DNA of 64,000 nucleotides from Parabacteroides sp. PF5-9 (GTDB lineage: Bacteria; Bacteroidota; Bacteroidia; Bacteroidales; Tannerellaceae). The DNA lies in NCBI RefSeq assembly GCF_029893105.1, contig NZ_JARXWG010000001.1, positions 240,490 through 304,489 on the forward strand. Reading direction: 5' to 3'. Below, in pieces: positions 33,682 to 42,815 of this stretch; position 1 is the first letter of the stretch, and every line of letters starts with the position of its first letter. The translations under genes were made by a program, and so were the position numbers. The notes beneath the pieces were generated by a model, which was given only the letters and a program-made list of their open reading frames with translations, was not told where the DNA came from and made no database searches.

Positions 33682-35153
33682 CTGAAGTTGTATTGAAAAT
33701 AAGTAAAGGAGGAGTAGTCGGAAAAACGTTTCGTTTTAACCGGAAAGAGGCTATTTTTATAGGACGGCAAGACGATTGTGGGATTGTCTTGCCGGAATCG
33801 ACCATCTCCCGTTATCATTGTCTGTTAGAGATAAACCCTCCTGTTGTTGTTATAAAAGATCTGGGGAGTTTAAACGGGACTTATCTGAACGGCTACAAAA
33901 TCGGGCAAAGAGACCGTCAACTCTCTTCGGAAGAGGCGGCTGGTCTGCAGCAAGATGAGTATTTTGTGCATGCGGGCGACTGTTTGCGATTGGGGAAGGA
34001 GTGTGAAATAATGGTTGATATATTGGTGGAAGGAGAAGAAGAAAGTGCGACGAATGAAGCCCGGGAGTTGCAAAAGCAAGGCTTTCCGGTGTATTTACAG
34101 CGACGAAAGATAAAAGACACGATTATTTTTTCGGAGGGCGAAGAGCCTGTTTCACGGAAATGTGAGATCTGTGGTACACCTTTGTCGGGCGGCATCCATG
34201 AACCGAATATCTGTTCAGCCTGTCTGAAGAACCCGGAAAAGGCGATGGATTTTTTGATGGATCAGATGTTACTCGGCGAGAGTCGGGTCGGCGAGATTGT
34301 CGACTACCGTAAAATGAAACGACTGGGGCACGGAGGAATGGGTGAGGTGTGGCTGGTAGAGAATTCTGAAGGAGAAGAAGCGGCTCTCAAAATCATGCTC
34401 CCCAAAGCAGCAGTGAACGAAAACAGCCGCAATCTGTTTTTACGGGAAGCAAATATTGCCGGACAATTAAATCACAAACATATTGTCAGACAGTATCATT
34501 CCGGACATTCGGGAGATACCTATTTTATTTTGATGGAATATTGCCGGGGGGAAAATCTGGAGACTCTGGTTATTCGTAAAGGAGGGAAACTCCCTATTGA
34601 ACAGGCCTCGGAGATTGTGTTGCAACTGCTTGAAGGGTTGGAATATGCCCATTCGCAAGTCGTAGAGGTCGACTTGGCGGATGGACAAAGGCGGTTGGCG
34701 AAAGGGATTGTGCATCGTGACCTGAAACCGTCTAATATCCTGTTATCAGACTATTCAACACATCCGATTGTCAAAATATCCGATTTCGGTTTGGCAAAAG
34801 CCTTTGAAACCGCCGGATTATCAGGATATACGCAGGCTGGACAACGAGCAGGAACCCCGGGTTTTATGGCTCGTCAGCAAGTGATTGATTTTCGTTCTGC
34901 CAAACCTGCTGTGGATGTTTGGGCTGCTGCTGCGACCTACTATTTTATGCTCACCGGAACAACACCCAAAGAGTTTAAAAAGAAGGATAAGGTCAAGGTC
35001 ATACTGAATGAAAAACCGATCCCGATCCGGGAGCGGAACAGAGATATCCCGCAGGCATTGGCCGAAGTGATTGATCGGGCGTTGATTGAACTCCCGGAGA
35101 TTGGTATACAATCGGCCGGAGAGTTGCGGACGAGGATAATAGCTGCGTTATGA
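33678..35153 (+). CDS. FHA domain-zinc ribbon-Ser/Thr protein kinase
   Basis: A 491-residue soluble kinase. The FHA domain (about 5-115) has GR at 29-30, SRYH at 44-47 and N66 in GSLNGTYLNG, the phosphothreonine-binding residues. A four-cysteine ribbon follows (C162, C165, C179, C182). The kinase domain (about 208-491) has the glycine loop GHGGMGEV, K238 in ALKI, HRDLKPSN at 346-353 and DFG at 369-371, so it should be active. A ~14-residue insert (VDLADGQRRLAKG) precedes the catalytic loop. It starts with GTG inside GTGA, overlapping the regulator stop. It lacks a membrane anchor, unlike PknB-type sensors. Confidence 0.88.
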   Translation: MTEVVLKISKGGVVGKTFRFNRKEAIFIGRQDDCGIVLPESTISRYHCLLEINPPVVVIKDLGSLNGTYLNGYKIGQRDRQLSSEEAAGLQQDEYFVHAGDCLRLGKECEIMVDILVEGEEESATNEARELQKQGFPVYLQRRKIKDTIIFSEGEEPVSRKCEICGTPLSGGIHEPNICSACLKNPEKAMDFLMDQMLLGESRVGEIVDYRKMKRLGHGGMGEVWLVENSEGEEAALKIMLPKAAVNENSRNLFLREANIAGQLNHKHIVRQYHSGHSGDTYFILMEYCRGENLETLVIRKGGKLPIEQASEIVLQLLEGLEYAHSQVVEVDLADGQRRLAKGIVHRDLKPSNILLSDYSTHPIVKISDFGLAKAFETAGLSGYTQAGQRAGTPGFMARQQVIDFRSAKPAVDVWAAAATYYFMLTGTTPKEFKKKDKVKVILNEKPIPIRERNRDIPQALAEVIDRALIELPEIGIQSAGELRTRIIAAL

Positions 35154-35917
35154 GAGAGACGCCTTTTTTTAAGTATTCGTTTTGTGGAACGGCCTTGGTA
35201 GATATCGGTTTAAGCCGCCGAACCAATCAGGATGAAGTGATTGTTGAACCGGAACTGGGATTTTATGGTGTATCGGATGGAATGGGAGGTTTGGCCTGTG
35301 GAGGAAAAACATCGTATATGATCAAAGAGACCTTTCCGGGCATGTTGCAAGAGGCGTTAGATGGTTTAACTAAAAAAATAACACCTTCACAAGCCGCCAG
35401 AATATTAAAGGAGCAGGTTCAGAAATTGAGCGACTCAATTTACAACACAGGAAACAGAGAAGGAGGAGTACTGTTTGGCGCCACTTTTACCGGTATGTGG
35501 CTGGTTGGTACTTCAGTCGTATTTGTCAATCTGGGAGATAGCCGGGGATATATTTTATCACGTCAAAAGAAATATATCCGCCAGATAACGCGGGATCATA
35601 ATGTGGCCACGATGTTAGTCGAGCAGGGCGAGTTGTCGAGAATACAGGCGAACGGCCATCCTGCCAGTGCGACATTAACCCGTTTTGCAGGGATGCGCAC
35701 ACCGGCTACACCCGAGGTCTATATTCAGGAAGTGGAACAGGGGGATCGTCTTCTTTTATGTAGCGATGGATTGTATGGGATGGTTGATGATGAACAGCTT
35801 CCCGCTCTTCTGCGTTCATCCGAAGAACCTCGGAAAGTCTGCCAACGGCTGGTGAATAAGGCCAATCATTGTGGGGGACATGATAATATTGCAGTTGTTT
35901 ACGTGAAAATCATATAA
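35150..35917 (+). CDS. PP2C-type Ser/Thr phosphatase
   Basis: A 255-residue soluble PPM/PP2C phosphatase. Metal-binding motifs are intact: RRTNQDEVIVEP, YGVSDGMGG, LGDSRGYIL, CSDGLYGMV and GGHDNIAVVYV. It should remove phosphate from the two kinases of this operon or from their targets. The ATG overlaps the kinase stop (ATGA), so amounts of kinase and phosphatase are linked. Confidence 0.92.
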   Translation: MRETPFFKYSFCGTALVDIGLSRRTNQDEVIVEPELGFYGVSDGMGGLACGGKTSYMIKETFPGMLQEALDGLTKKITPSQAARILKEQVQKLSDSIYNTGNREGGVLFGATFTGMWLVGTSVVFVNLGDSRGYILSRQKKYIRQITRDHNVATMLVEQGELSRIQANGHPASATLTRFAGMRTPATPEVYIQEVEQGDRLLLCSDGLYGMVDDEQLPALLRSSEEPRKVCQRLVNKANHCGGHDNIAVVYVKII

Positions 35918-35928
35918 TTGTTTGGACA

Positions 35929-38900
35929 ATGGATAATGGATTGACTCAAATGAATGGTTTGACCCAACCGGGATCGGCAACCAAGATCGAAGGCGGATCT
36001 ATGGATATGGAACCGGTAGTGGATAGTCTGATTCAAAAAGGGAGTATGGTTCTTGATCTCTACCGTGTTGACTCTGATCCGATCATTGGTGGAATGGGAC
36101 GGGTGGTTCGTGTGCACCACACGGGATGGAATATCGATCTGGCCATGAAGCAGCCTCAGCAGAAACTGTTCCGTACCGAGAAGCAGAAAGAGGACTTTAT
36201 CGACGAATGTCGCAATTGGATCAATCTTGGTTTACATCCGCATATTGTCTCCTGCTACTATGTTCGTGAGATTGATGGAATCCCTTCGATCTTTTCCGAA
36301 TGGATGGATCAGGGAAACCTGACAGAGTATATGGCGAATGGCATAATGTATGAAGGTTCCGAAAAAGAAGTATTGGAACGTATACTTGACATTGCCCTTC
36401 AATCGGCACGCGGATTGCATTATGCACATGAGAAGGGGTTAATTCATCAGGATGTCAAGCCGGAAAATCTGTTGCTTTCTGCTGATGGTTCGGTGAAAGT
36501 GACCGACTTCGGACTGGCCAAAGCCCGGGCTTTCCTGACCATTGAAGATCTGGATAATAAGGAAGGATCAACTGTTGTCTCGGAATCAGGAGCCTATACG
36601 CCGGCCTACTGTTCTATGGAGCAGCTAAACGGGGAAGAGTTAACGCGTCGAACGGATGTCTGGAGCTGGGGGATTACTATTCTTGAACTGTTTTTGGGGA
36701 AACGCTACTGGCAAAGCGGGGTGGTTGCCGGTCTGGCCTGTGAAGATTATTTCGAGAAGGCGCAAGTCGCTATTCCGGAACAGATGAGGGCTCTTCTGCG
36801 CGCGTGTTTTAAAGAAAAAGAGTCGGATCGTTTACGTGATTTTGAAGAGATAGAGAACCAACTATTCGAAATATATCACGATGAAATCGGATATTCTTAT
36901 CCCCGTCAATCGTCTCAGGCCGCCTCTGATTCGGCAGATAGTCTGAACAATAAAGCGCTCTCATTTTTGGATATGGGCAATCCTGTCGAGGCAGAAGTAT
37001 GTTGGCAGAAAGCGCTTGAAGAATATCCCGAACATCCGAGTTCATTATGTAATTATACACTTTTTTTATGCCGGTCGGGTCGGATTGATGCACATGAAGC
37101 GATTCATCGTGTGGAAAAAATAGGTAATGCCTCTACTGAGTGGGGCAATAAGTATTTATTAGCGCAATTCTACATCGAGCAAAATCATATAGAGAGAGCG
37201 AAAGTGCTATTACATGAGGCAACGGATCTCGTAAATGGAAAGAATGAAGAGATAGAATCTCTGCTGGCTGATATTGGTGTTTTGGAACAGAATTATATGG
37301 AAGATGATTACGATCCGATTGCGATTATTTCATTGAGTGAAGATGAGGAAAAAATGCTTATTGTACATGATCAGATCATCTCTTTATATGATGTAAAAAC
37401 AAAGAAACACATTCGTGATTACTCAAATAGATCTTCTATTGCAACGAATAATACGGCATTTTTCCCTGGTAAGAAGTATTTTTTATCATCCAACTATGAT
37501 GGGGATATCTATTTATGGGATATAGATATTCCGGACAAGATCATTCGTTCGTTTACCGGCCTTGCAATGGGTCCTTCGTTTTTTTGTATTGACTCCAACC
37601 ATACCAAATTACTTGCCGGAAACGTCTATGAAATCCGGATTTGGGATATTAAGACCGGAAACTGTCTGTTTATTATGGATAGTAGAAATTACCCGAACAA
37701 AAAAGTGGAACTTGATGTTTCCAAGGGTACTTTCTCCACATATAGTCTTGATGGTGGCACTATGCAAGTGTGGGATATGAAAACAGGAAAAAACGATCTT
37801 ATATTTAAAAACACGCTGGAAGATAGAGATGTGTCTGTAGAAGAATTTGATAGACCATTGAATACAATAATTTCTGTTGGCAGAAGAGATAAAAAAGAAG
37901 TCAACTGTAATCTGGCCGAACTTTTTCTTGAAATCAGAGCAAAGTCTCGCAAAGGAGTTAGAGATATCGTTTTACTTCCGCAAAATAAATTGATCATTTA
38001 TGGAGACAAAGATGATTTGATCTATGTCCATGATATGGATACGTTTGAGCAGTATGCCTGTATTGCAGAAAAGGGAGCACTTAGCAAATTATGTACAGGT
38101 ATGACTCAACATTGGTTGTTGTATGATAAGAAATATACTGCCAGATGGCGAATGCCAGCGATTAATTATAAAGCTGAGTGGGCATTAAATAAGATAAAAT
38201 CGACTCATTCAAAAATTAAAGAAGAAAGACTTTATGCAGCTAAACTAAGTGAAGCAGAAAGACTCCTTACTCAAAATAAAATAGGCGAGGCTCTTCTCGA
38301 GTTATATTCGGCAAGACAGATTAGTGGCTTTGAAAATGACGCTCAATTTGAAGCTTTACATGAGCAGATCCGAGGTCGTTGTAAAATTAAAAAATTACGG
38401 GGGTTCCATGTTAAAGAAATCTCATTTCAGCAGATAAGTAATGTCACGTTTGCTTCTATAAGTATGGATGGAAGATATCTTGCCCTTTTATCAAGAGGAG
38501 CTACAATGACAAGATGTTCTAATAATGGGATTCCGTTGAAATATGATATCCCTTCTATGGCAGGAGTATTTGATTTATTTTCAGGAGAATGTGTACAGTT
38601 TTTTAAAACGTTTTATACACTTCATAAAGCGAAATTCAACACTAAAAATAATAGTCTCCTGTTAGCCGGAAGCTTATTACAATTAATGGATATAACAACG
38701 GGAGAAATTAAAGATTATGGATTAGACCCTGTGTGTATCGATTTTTCTCCTGATCATAGAATGATTGCTGCAGATACATTCAACCTGGATGACAATTCTA
38801 TTTTAAATGTGTGGGATGCGTCGAATGGCAAATACCGGATGAAAAGCAGACAACAAACGGAAGAAGGCGGAATTTCTTCACTCCATTTTTCTCCCGACGG

Positions 38901-39525
38901 GAAATATATACTCGTCAGTAATTATATGTTTCAACCGGCATTATATCTGGTAGATGTTTCAACCGGGGAGATAGTCAGGGAATTTACGACAGATAAAAAG
39001 ATTCATTACTCCTGTTTTAGCCCCGATGGCCAGTATCTTCTCGCCTATAATGAAAAGGACGATAAGATATCTCTTTGGCATATAGACAATCAATCTCCCA
39101 TCCGGCAAATGAAAGGGTATACAGGAGAATTATACTTTGCGTGTTTCAGTCCCGATGGAAAATGTATCATAGCTGGAAGTAAAGATGCTACAGTCAGAGT
39201 TTGGGATTGTCAATCCGGTCTCTGTATAAATTCTTTGTATGGATATATTTCGTCGGATTTCAACTATTCATCGGTGGTTGGTGGAAGATATATTGTTTCA
39301 TATAATAAAGAGAAGGTTCTTTTATATGAATTTGATTATGAATATGAATTCCCAGGCTGGTCTGGTTGGGATGAAGGTGCACTTCCGTATCTGGAGAATT
39401 TCCTGACTTTATTTCCTGATTATACGGAAGAACAATTGAATGAACTGATTGCAGAGTTACAACGTTGTGGGTATGGCTGGCTTCGACCTAAAAGTATTCG
39501 GTATAAATTATTGGAAATACAGTGA
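35929..39525 (+). CDS. Ser/Thr kinase with TPR and WD40-like repeats
   Basis: A 1198-residue soluble protein. The N-terminal ~30 residues carry threonines in a doubled word (NGLTQ ... NGLTQ) and TKIEGG, possible docking sites for the FHA domain of the first kinase (inference). The kinase domain (about 45-320) has IIGGMGRV, K74, HQDVKPEN at 173-180 and DFG at 193-195; Q replaces the usual R of HRD, so it is a non-RD kinase. A TPR-like region follows (about 335-430), then two sets of WD40-like blades (about 445-760 and 850-1150: FSPDGKYILVSNY, FSPDGKCIIAGSKDATVRVWD). It is likely a scaffold and effector. Last gene of the operon, 11 bases after the phosphatase. Confidence 0.87.
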   Translation: MDNGLTQMNGLTQPGSATKIEGGSMDMEPVVDSLIQKGSMVLDLYRVDSDPIIGGMGRVVRVHHTGWNIDLAMKQPQQKLFRTEKQKEDFIDECRNWINLGLHPHIVSCYYVREIDGIPSIFSEWMDQGNLTEYMANGIMYEGSEKEVLERILDIALQSARGLHYAHEKGLIHQDVKPENLLLSADGSVKVTDFGLAKARAFLTIEDLDNKEGSTVVSESGAYTPAYCSMEQLNGEELTRRTDVWSWGITILELFLGKRYWQSGVVAGLACEDYFEKAQVAIPEQMRALLRACFKEKESDRLRDFEEIENQLFEIYHDEIGYSYPRQSSQAASDSADSLNNKALSFLDMGNPVEAEVCWQKALEEYPEHPSSLCNYTLFLCRSGRIDAHEAIHRVEKIGNASTEWGNKYLLAQFYIEQNHIERAKVLLHEATDLVNGKNEEIESLLADIGVLEQNYMEDDYDPIAIISLSEDEEKMLIVHDQIISLYDVKTKKHIRDYSNRSSIATNNTAFFPGKKYFLSSNYDGDIYLWDIDIPDKIIRSFTGLAMGPSFFCIDSNHTKLLAGNVYEIRIWDIKTGNCLFIMDSRNYPNKKVELDVSKGTFSTYSLDGGTMQVWDMKTGKNDLIFKNTLEDRDVSVEEFDRPLNTIISVGRRDKKEVNCNLAELFLEIRAKSRKGVRDIVLLPQNKLIIYGDKDDLIYVHDMDTFEQYACIAEKGALSKLCTGMTQHWLLYDKKYTARWRMPAINYKAEWALNKIKSTHSKIKEERLYAAKLSEAERLLTQNKIGEALLELYSARQISGFENDAQFEALHEQIRGRCKIKKLRGFHVKEISFQQISNVTFASISMDGRYLALLSRGATMTRCSNNGIPLKYDIPSMAGVFDLFSGECVQFFKTFYTLHKAKFNTKNNSLLLAGSLLQLMDITTGEIKDYGLDPVCIDFSPDHRMIAADTFNLDDNSILNVWDASNGKYRMKSRQQTEEGGISSLHFSPDGKYILVSNYMFQPALYLVDVSTGEIVREFTTDKKIHYSCFSPDGQYLLAYNEKDDKISLWHIDNQSPIRQMKGYTGELYFACFSPDGKCIIAGSKDATVRVWDCQSGLCINSLYGYISSDFNYSSVVGGRYIVSYNKEKVLLYEFDYEYEFPGWSGWDEGALPYLENFLTLFPDYTEEQLNELIAELQRCGYGWLRPKSIRYKLLEIQ

Positions 39526-39559
39526 TCGATTAAAATAAGGAGGCAGACACGTATCGTTT

Positions 39560-40186
39560 TTAAAACGAACAAAAGAAAGTCACAAAGAATGGTACCGTTA
39601 AATCGACCACTATCCCATGAAAGATCGCGATAAAGACCAGGTCTTTTCCAGAATAACGAGTGATGACAGGTAGCGTCGTGTCCATGGTGGTCGCTCCTCC
39701 TGCACAGATGGGCGCTAGCCGCCCGAAGTATTTTACGAATAAGGGTGCGCCTAACAATGCAAATATTTCACGAAGAATATTGGCCATAAGAGCGATCGTC
39801 CCTAATTCGGTGGCCAGCTGAATACCGATAGTCGGCTCTTTGAGTTGCGTAATCAGGATGGAAGATAAGGAGTAGTAGGCAAATCCGCTCCCGATGGCCA
39901 GACAATCGAATACCGTCCATTGAGTGATCACCAGGCTGATCAATGCAGAGAAAGAGAGTGTGCCAACAATTGTGGCTAAAGGGACTAACAACAGGCGGGG
40001 ACGTAGACTCTGCAGGATATCTTTGAGTTTCTTATCACTTCCAATGCTCAAGCCAACCAGAAACATTAATAAATACAATACATACATGGTGATATCCGTT
40101 TCGATTGCGATTTGATGAATCATTAAACTCCAACCCAAGAGACTGCCTACCACGAAAAAACCGACAACAATCAGACTCCCTTTCAT
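39560..40186 (-). CDS. LysO family transporter, C-terminal part
   Basis: A 208-residue membrane protein with about six hydrophobic segments, homologous to the C-terminal part of LysO/YbjE, the lysine exporter. GSGFAYYSLSSILI, ELGTIALMANILREI and the acidic/metal-like AGGATTMDTTLPVI are family signatures. It overlaps by four bases (ATGA) the gene for the N-terminal part, so the transporter is made as two chains. Split LysO genes of this kind are usual in Bacteroidales. Confidence 0.87.
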   Translation of the reverse strand: MKGSLIVVGFFVVGSLLGWSLMIHQIAIETDITMYVLYLLMFLVGLSIGSDKKLKDILQSLRPRLLLVPLATIVGTLSFSALISLVITQWTVFDCLAIGSGFAYYSLSSILITQLKEPTIGIQLATELGTIALMANILREIFALLGAPLFVKYFGRLAPICAGGATTMDTTLPVITRYSGKDLVFIAIFHGIVVDLTVPFFVTFFCSF

Positions 40187-40482
40187 TCCTTGCTCCTTTC
40201 TTTAAAAAAGAAATGATACACGCCCCAAGCAGCCAGTAGGCTACCGGTAGTTGCTGCCGTAGCGATCAGGAGCGCTTGAAGTCCGAGTGTATTGAGGTTG
40301 TCGACAATCTCTTTGTTCTGGCCGACGGATAAACCTAACAGAAAAAGAAGCAGATAAATCGCATAGGAGATCAGTTTCCCCGTCTGTTGTAGTCGTTCGA
40401 CTTTCCGTAATAAATATCCAATGGCTATACCGCCAAACATAATTCCGATAATCACAAACATCGTTTGGAGATTTTTAGGCAA
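40183..40482 (-). CDS. LysO family transporter, N-terminal part
   Basis: A 99-residue protein with three hydrophobic segments matching the N-terminal part of LysO (GIMFGGIAIGYLLRK ... YAIYLLLFLLGLSVGQNKEI). The second protein contains the same LLxFLVGLSIGSDK motif, showing the internal similarity of the family. It probably assembles with the protein encoded by the overlapping gene to export lysine. Confidence 0.82.
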   Translation of the reverse strand: MPKNLQTMFVIIGIMFGGIAIGYLLRKVERLQQTGKLISYAIYLLLFLLGLSVGQNKEIVDNLNTLGLQALLIATAATTGSLLAAWGVYHFFFKERSKE

Positions 40483-40517
40483 AGGTAACCGAAAGACGCT
40501 CTACAGACAAACATGTT

Positions 40518-41531
40518 TTACGGTAATTTTTTGTCCAGATATTGCTCTTTGAAGATATTGACACAAAGCAAAAAGACGGAGATCAGAATCGGACCAAAGA
40601 TGATACCCATAAATCCGAAGAGAGATAAGCCGATGATTACTCCGAAGATGGTTATCAATGGATGTGTATCGGCCATTTGTTTCTGAAGCATAAAACGAAT
40701 CAGGTTGTCGATATTCGAGATCACCAAAAGGGCATAAATGCCAAGGCCGATGGCATTGATCCAATCTCCGGTGATAGTCATATACACGCAAAGAGGAAAC
40801 CACACTAAGGCGGTGCCGACAATCGGGATAACAGTAGCAATGCATGTAAGCAGTCCGAAAACAAGAGGTTGCGGGACACTAAAGAGTAAATAACCAACCA
40901 GTGCGACTACCCCTTGGATAACGGCTAATAAGGGGATGCCGATGGCATTTGATTTGACCAATAGGTATACCTCTTTCAGTACGCGGTCTTTGTTCCGTTG
41001 GCTGAATGGGAGTATGGTATAAAACCAACTTTCCATTTGCCGGCAACTGATAAGCATAAAATAGAGAACGAAAATCAATGCGACCAGGTTAATCGATAAG
41101 TCACTGATACTTCCGACTAATGATTGACCTATTTTGGGAAGGATCGCTACTGCATTCAACAGGTTCTCTTTGTCTAAAACATTATACCCCGTTTTCTCCT
41201 GAATAATATCGGCCAGATGTTGTGCGGTGTTTAAAATGATAGTAGTGTCTAAACTGAAATGTTGCAGTTTAGAGATAATCAACCAGGCTGCCAATGAGAG
41301 TGGGATGAGTACAAACAGTGTCGTTTCTCCCAGCAATAGAAGAGCAGCCATGCTGGGTCGCATCTTTTTCTTTTCGGTGAGAAAAATCATTTGTTTCCTC
41401 ACTAACACATAGATCGTAAATGCACCGAGGATACCACCTAAAAAGGGGGTAATCTGCGTAAATAAAACAACTCCTAAACCGATGATGATGGCTATAAGGG
41501 AAAATCGCCAATATTGTTCTTTGATACTCAT
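40518..41531 (-). CDS. AI-2E family transporter
   Basis: A 337-residue membrane protein with about seven or eight hydrophobic segments. The family pattern is clear: TQITPFLGGILGAFTIYVLV near the start, LIFVLYFMLISC in the middle, and IPIVGTALVWFPLCVYM with GLSLFGFMGIIFGPILISVF at the end. The family includes transporters of autoinducer-2 and Na+/H+ antiporters, so the substrate is open. Monocistronic. Confidence 0.88.
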   Translation of the reverse strand: MSIKEQYWRFSLIAIIIGLGVVLFTQITPFLGGILGAFTIYVLVRKQMIFLTEKKKMRPSMAALLLLGETTLFVLIPLSLAAWLIISKLQHFSLDTTIILNTAQHLADIIQEKTGYNVLDKENLLNAVAILPKIGQSLVGSISDLSINLVALIFVLYFMLISCRQMESWFYTILPFSQRNKDRVLKEVYLLVKSNAIGIPLLAVIQGVVALVGYLLFSVPQPLVFGLLTCIATVIPIVGTALVWFPLCVYMTITGDWINAIGLGIYALLVISNIDNLIRFMLQKQMADTHPLITIFGVIIGLSLFGFMGIIFGPILISVFLLCVNIFKEQYLDKKLP

Positions 41532-41630
41532 ATATTGCAGTTAAGCTGATTCTCTTTATTGAAAAACAATCGTTAAATGCGCAATGTTTAAATTTAAAGC
41601 GGGTAACAGCGGGTTTACGGATGATTTTTA

Positions 41631-42803
41631 TTATTGAAAAACAATCTTTCCACCGACAAGGGTGTAACGAATGTTTATTTCCGGATCAAAAAGGATGATG
41701 TCGGCATCTTTCCCTTTTTCCAGAGACCCTTTACGGTCAAGGATACCCATCACCCGAGCAGGACTTTCTGCAGCCATACGTACAGCGTCTGTCAAGGGGA
41801 CATCCGCCTGTGTCACCATTGTCCGGATCATCCGGTCGGCTGTAGCTATACTGCTGGCCAAGGCCGAACGGTCGGCCAGTTTTGAAACACCATCTTCTAT
41901 AATCAGCCTTGGATCGATCGTGGAGATATCCCCATCGGGCCAGGCGGCGGCAGACATCGCATCGGTCACCAGTGAGGTGCGTTCGACCCCTTTTAGTTTA
42001 TGTGCTAATTTCAGGATCGCCGGTGGAACATGAATGCCGTCGGTCACAAGTTCAACCGTCATGTCATCCATTAAATAGATTGCTTCTATTGTTCCTTCAT
42101 ATTTATATTCACGCGCTTTGTGCACGGAAGTCATCGCATTATAAAAGTGGGTTGCATGTGTATAACCGGCATCAAAAGCTTCTTTCACCAGCTCATACCT
42201 TGCGGTGGTATGCGCCAAAGAGACTAAAACTCCTTTTTGGGTTGCATACCGTCCGAAATCCAGCGCCCCTGCTAATTCCGGCGAAGCACTCCATCGTTTG
42301 ATACAATCGGTTCGTTCCAGTAAGTCTTTGTATTCTTTAGGGTCAGGAGCATATATATAATCTGGATTTTGTCCACCCTTCATCTGTTTGTTCAGGTAGT
42401 TGCCCTCCAGGTGTAATCCCATAATCTGTGCGCCTTCTCCCGGATCGTTCATTGTTTTTTCACAGGCATCTATCGCCTGATAGAATGTCTTCATTGACGC
42501 TGCAGCAATGGTCGGATAAAGTGCAGTCATCCCATACCGGGCATGTGCTTTGGCGATAGCATAAAAAGCTTCGGGGGTCGCCTCCATAAAATCATGCCCT
42601 CCACCGCCATGCAGGTGCGTATCGATACAGCCCGGAGCAACATAACATCCTTGAGCATCCAGGGTTTGTACTCCCGGGATTTCCTGTTGTTTATTGGTGA
42701 TTTCAAGTATCTTCCCGTTTTGTATCAACAGGTCATGCCCGGAAAGAATTCCACCGGGAGTGATTACTTTTCCATGGCTGATTTTGAGTATTGGCGCTTG
42801 CAT
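41631..42803 (-). CDS. nagA: N-acetylglucosamine-6-phosphate deacetylase
   Basis: A 390-residue amidohydrolase that removes acetate from GlcNAc-6-phosphate in amino sugar recycling. Metal and substrate residues are visible: PGCIDTHLHGGGGHDFME, IMGLHLEGNYLNKQMKGGQ, SLAHTTARY, THFYNAMTSVHKAREYK (family pattern THLFNAM), VTDGIHVPP, VTDAMSAAAWPDG. It is the third gene of an operon with the Na/Pi cotransporter and S41 protease (12-base gap); no nagB is in the window. Confidence 0.93.
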   Translation of the reverse strand: MQAPILKISHGKVITPGGILSGHDLLIQNGKILEITNKQQEIPGVQTLDAQGCYVAPGCIDTHLHGGGGHDFMEATPEAFYAIAKAHARYGMTALYPTIAAASMKTFYQAIDACEKTMNDPGEGAQIMGLHLEGNYLNKQMKGGQNPDYIYAPDPKEYKDLLERTDCIKRWSASPELAGALDFGRYATQKGVLVSLAHTTARYELVKEAFDAGYTHATHFYNAMTSVHKAREYKYEGTIEAIYLMDDMTVELVTDGIHVPPAILKLAHKLKGVERTSLVTDAMSAAAWPDGDISTIDPRLIIEDGVSKLADRSALASSIATADRMIRTMVTQADVPLTDAVRMAAESPARVMGILDRKGSLEKGKDADIILFDPEINIRYTLVGGKIVFQ

Positions 42804-42815
42804 CCGGAAAATGAT

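Noticed and set aside
39560..40482. LysO read as a frameshifted, broken gene
   Set aside because: The two parts overlap by ATGA, each has its own start, and split LysO genes are usual in Bacteroidales.
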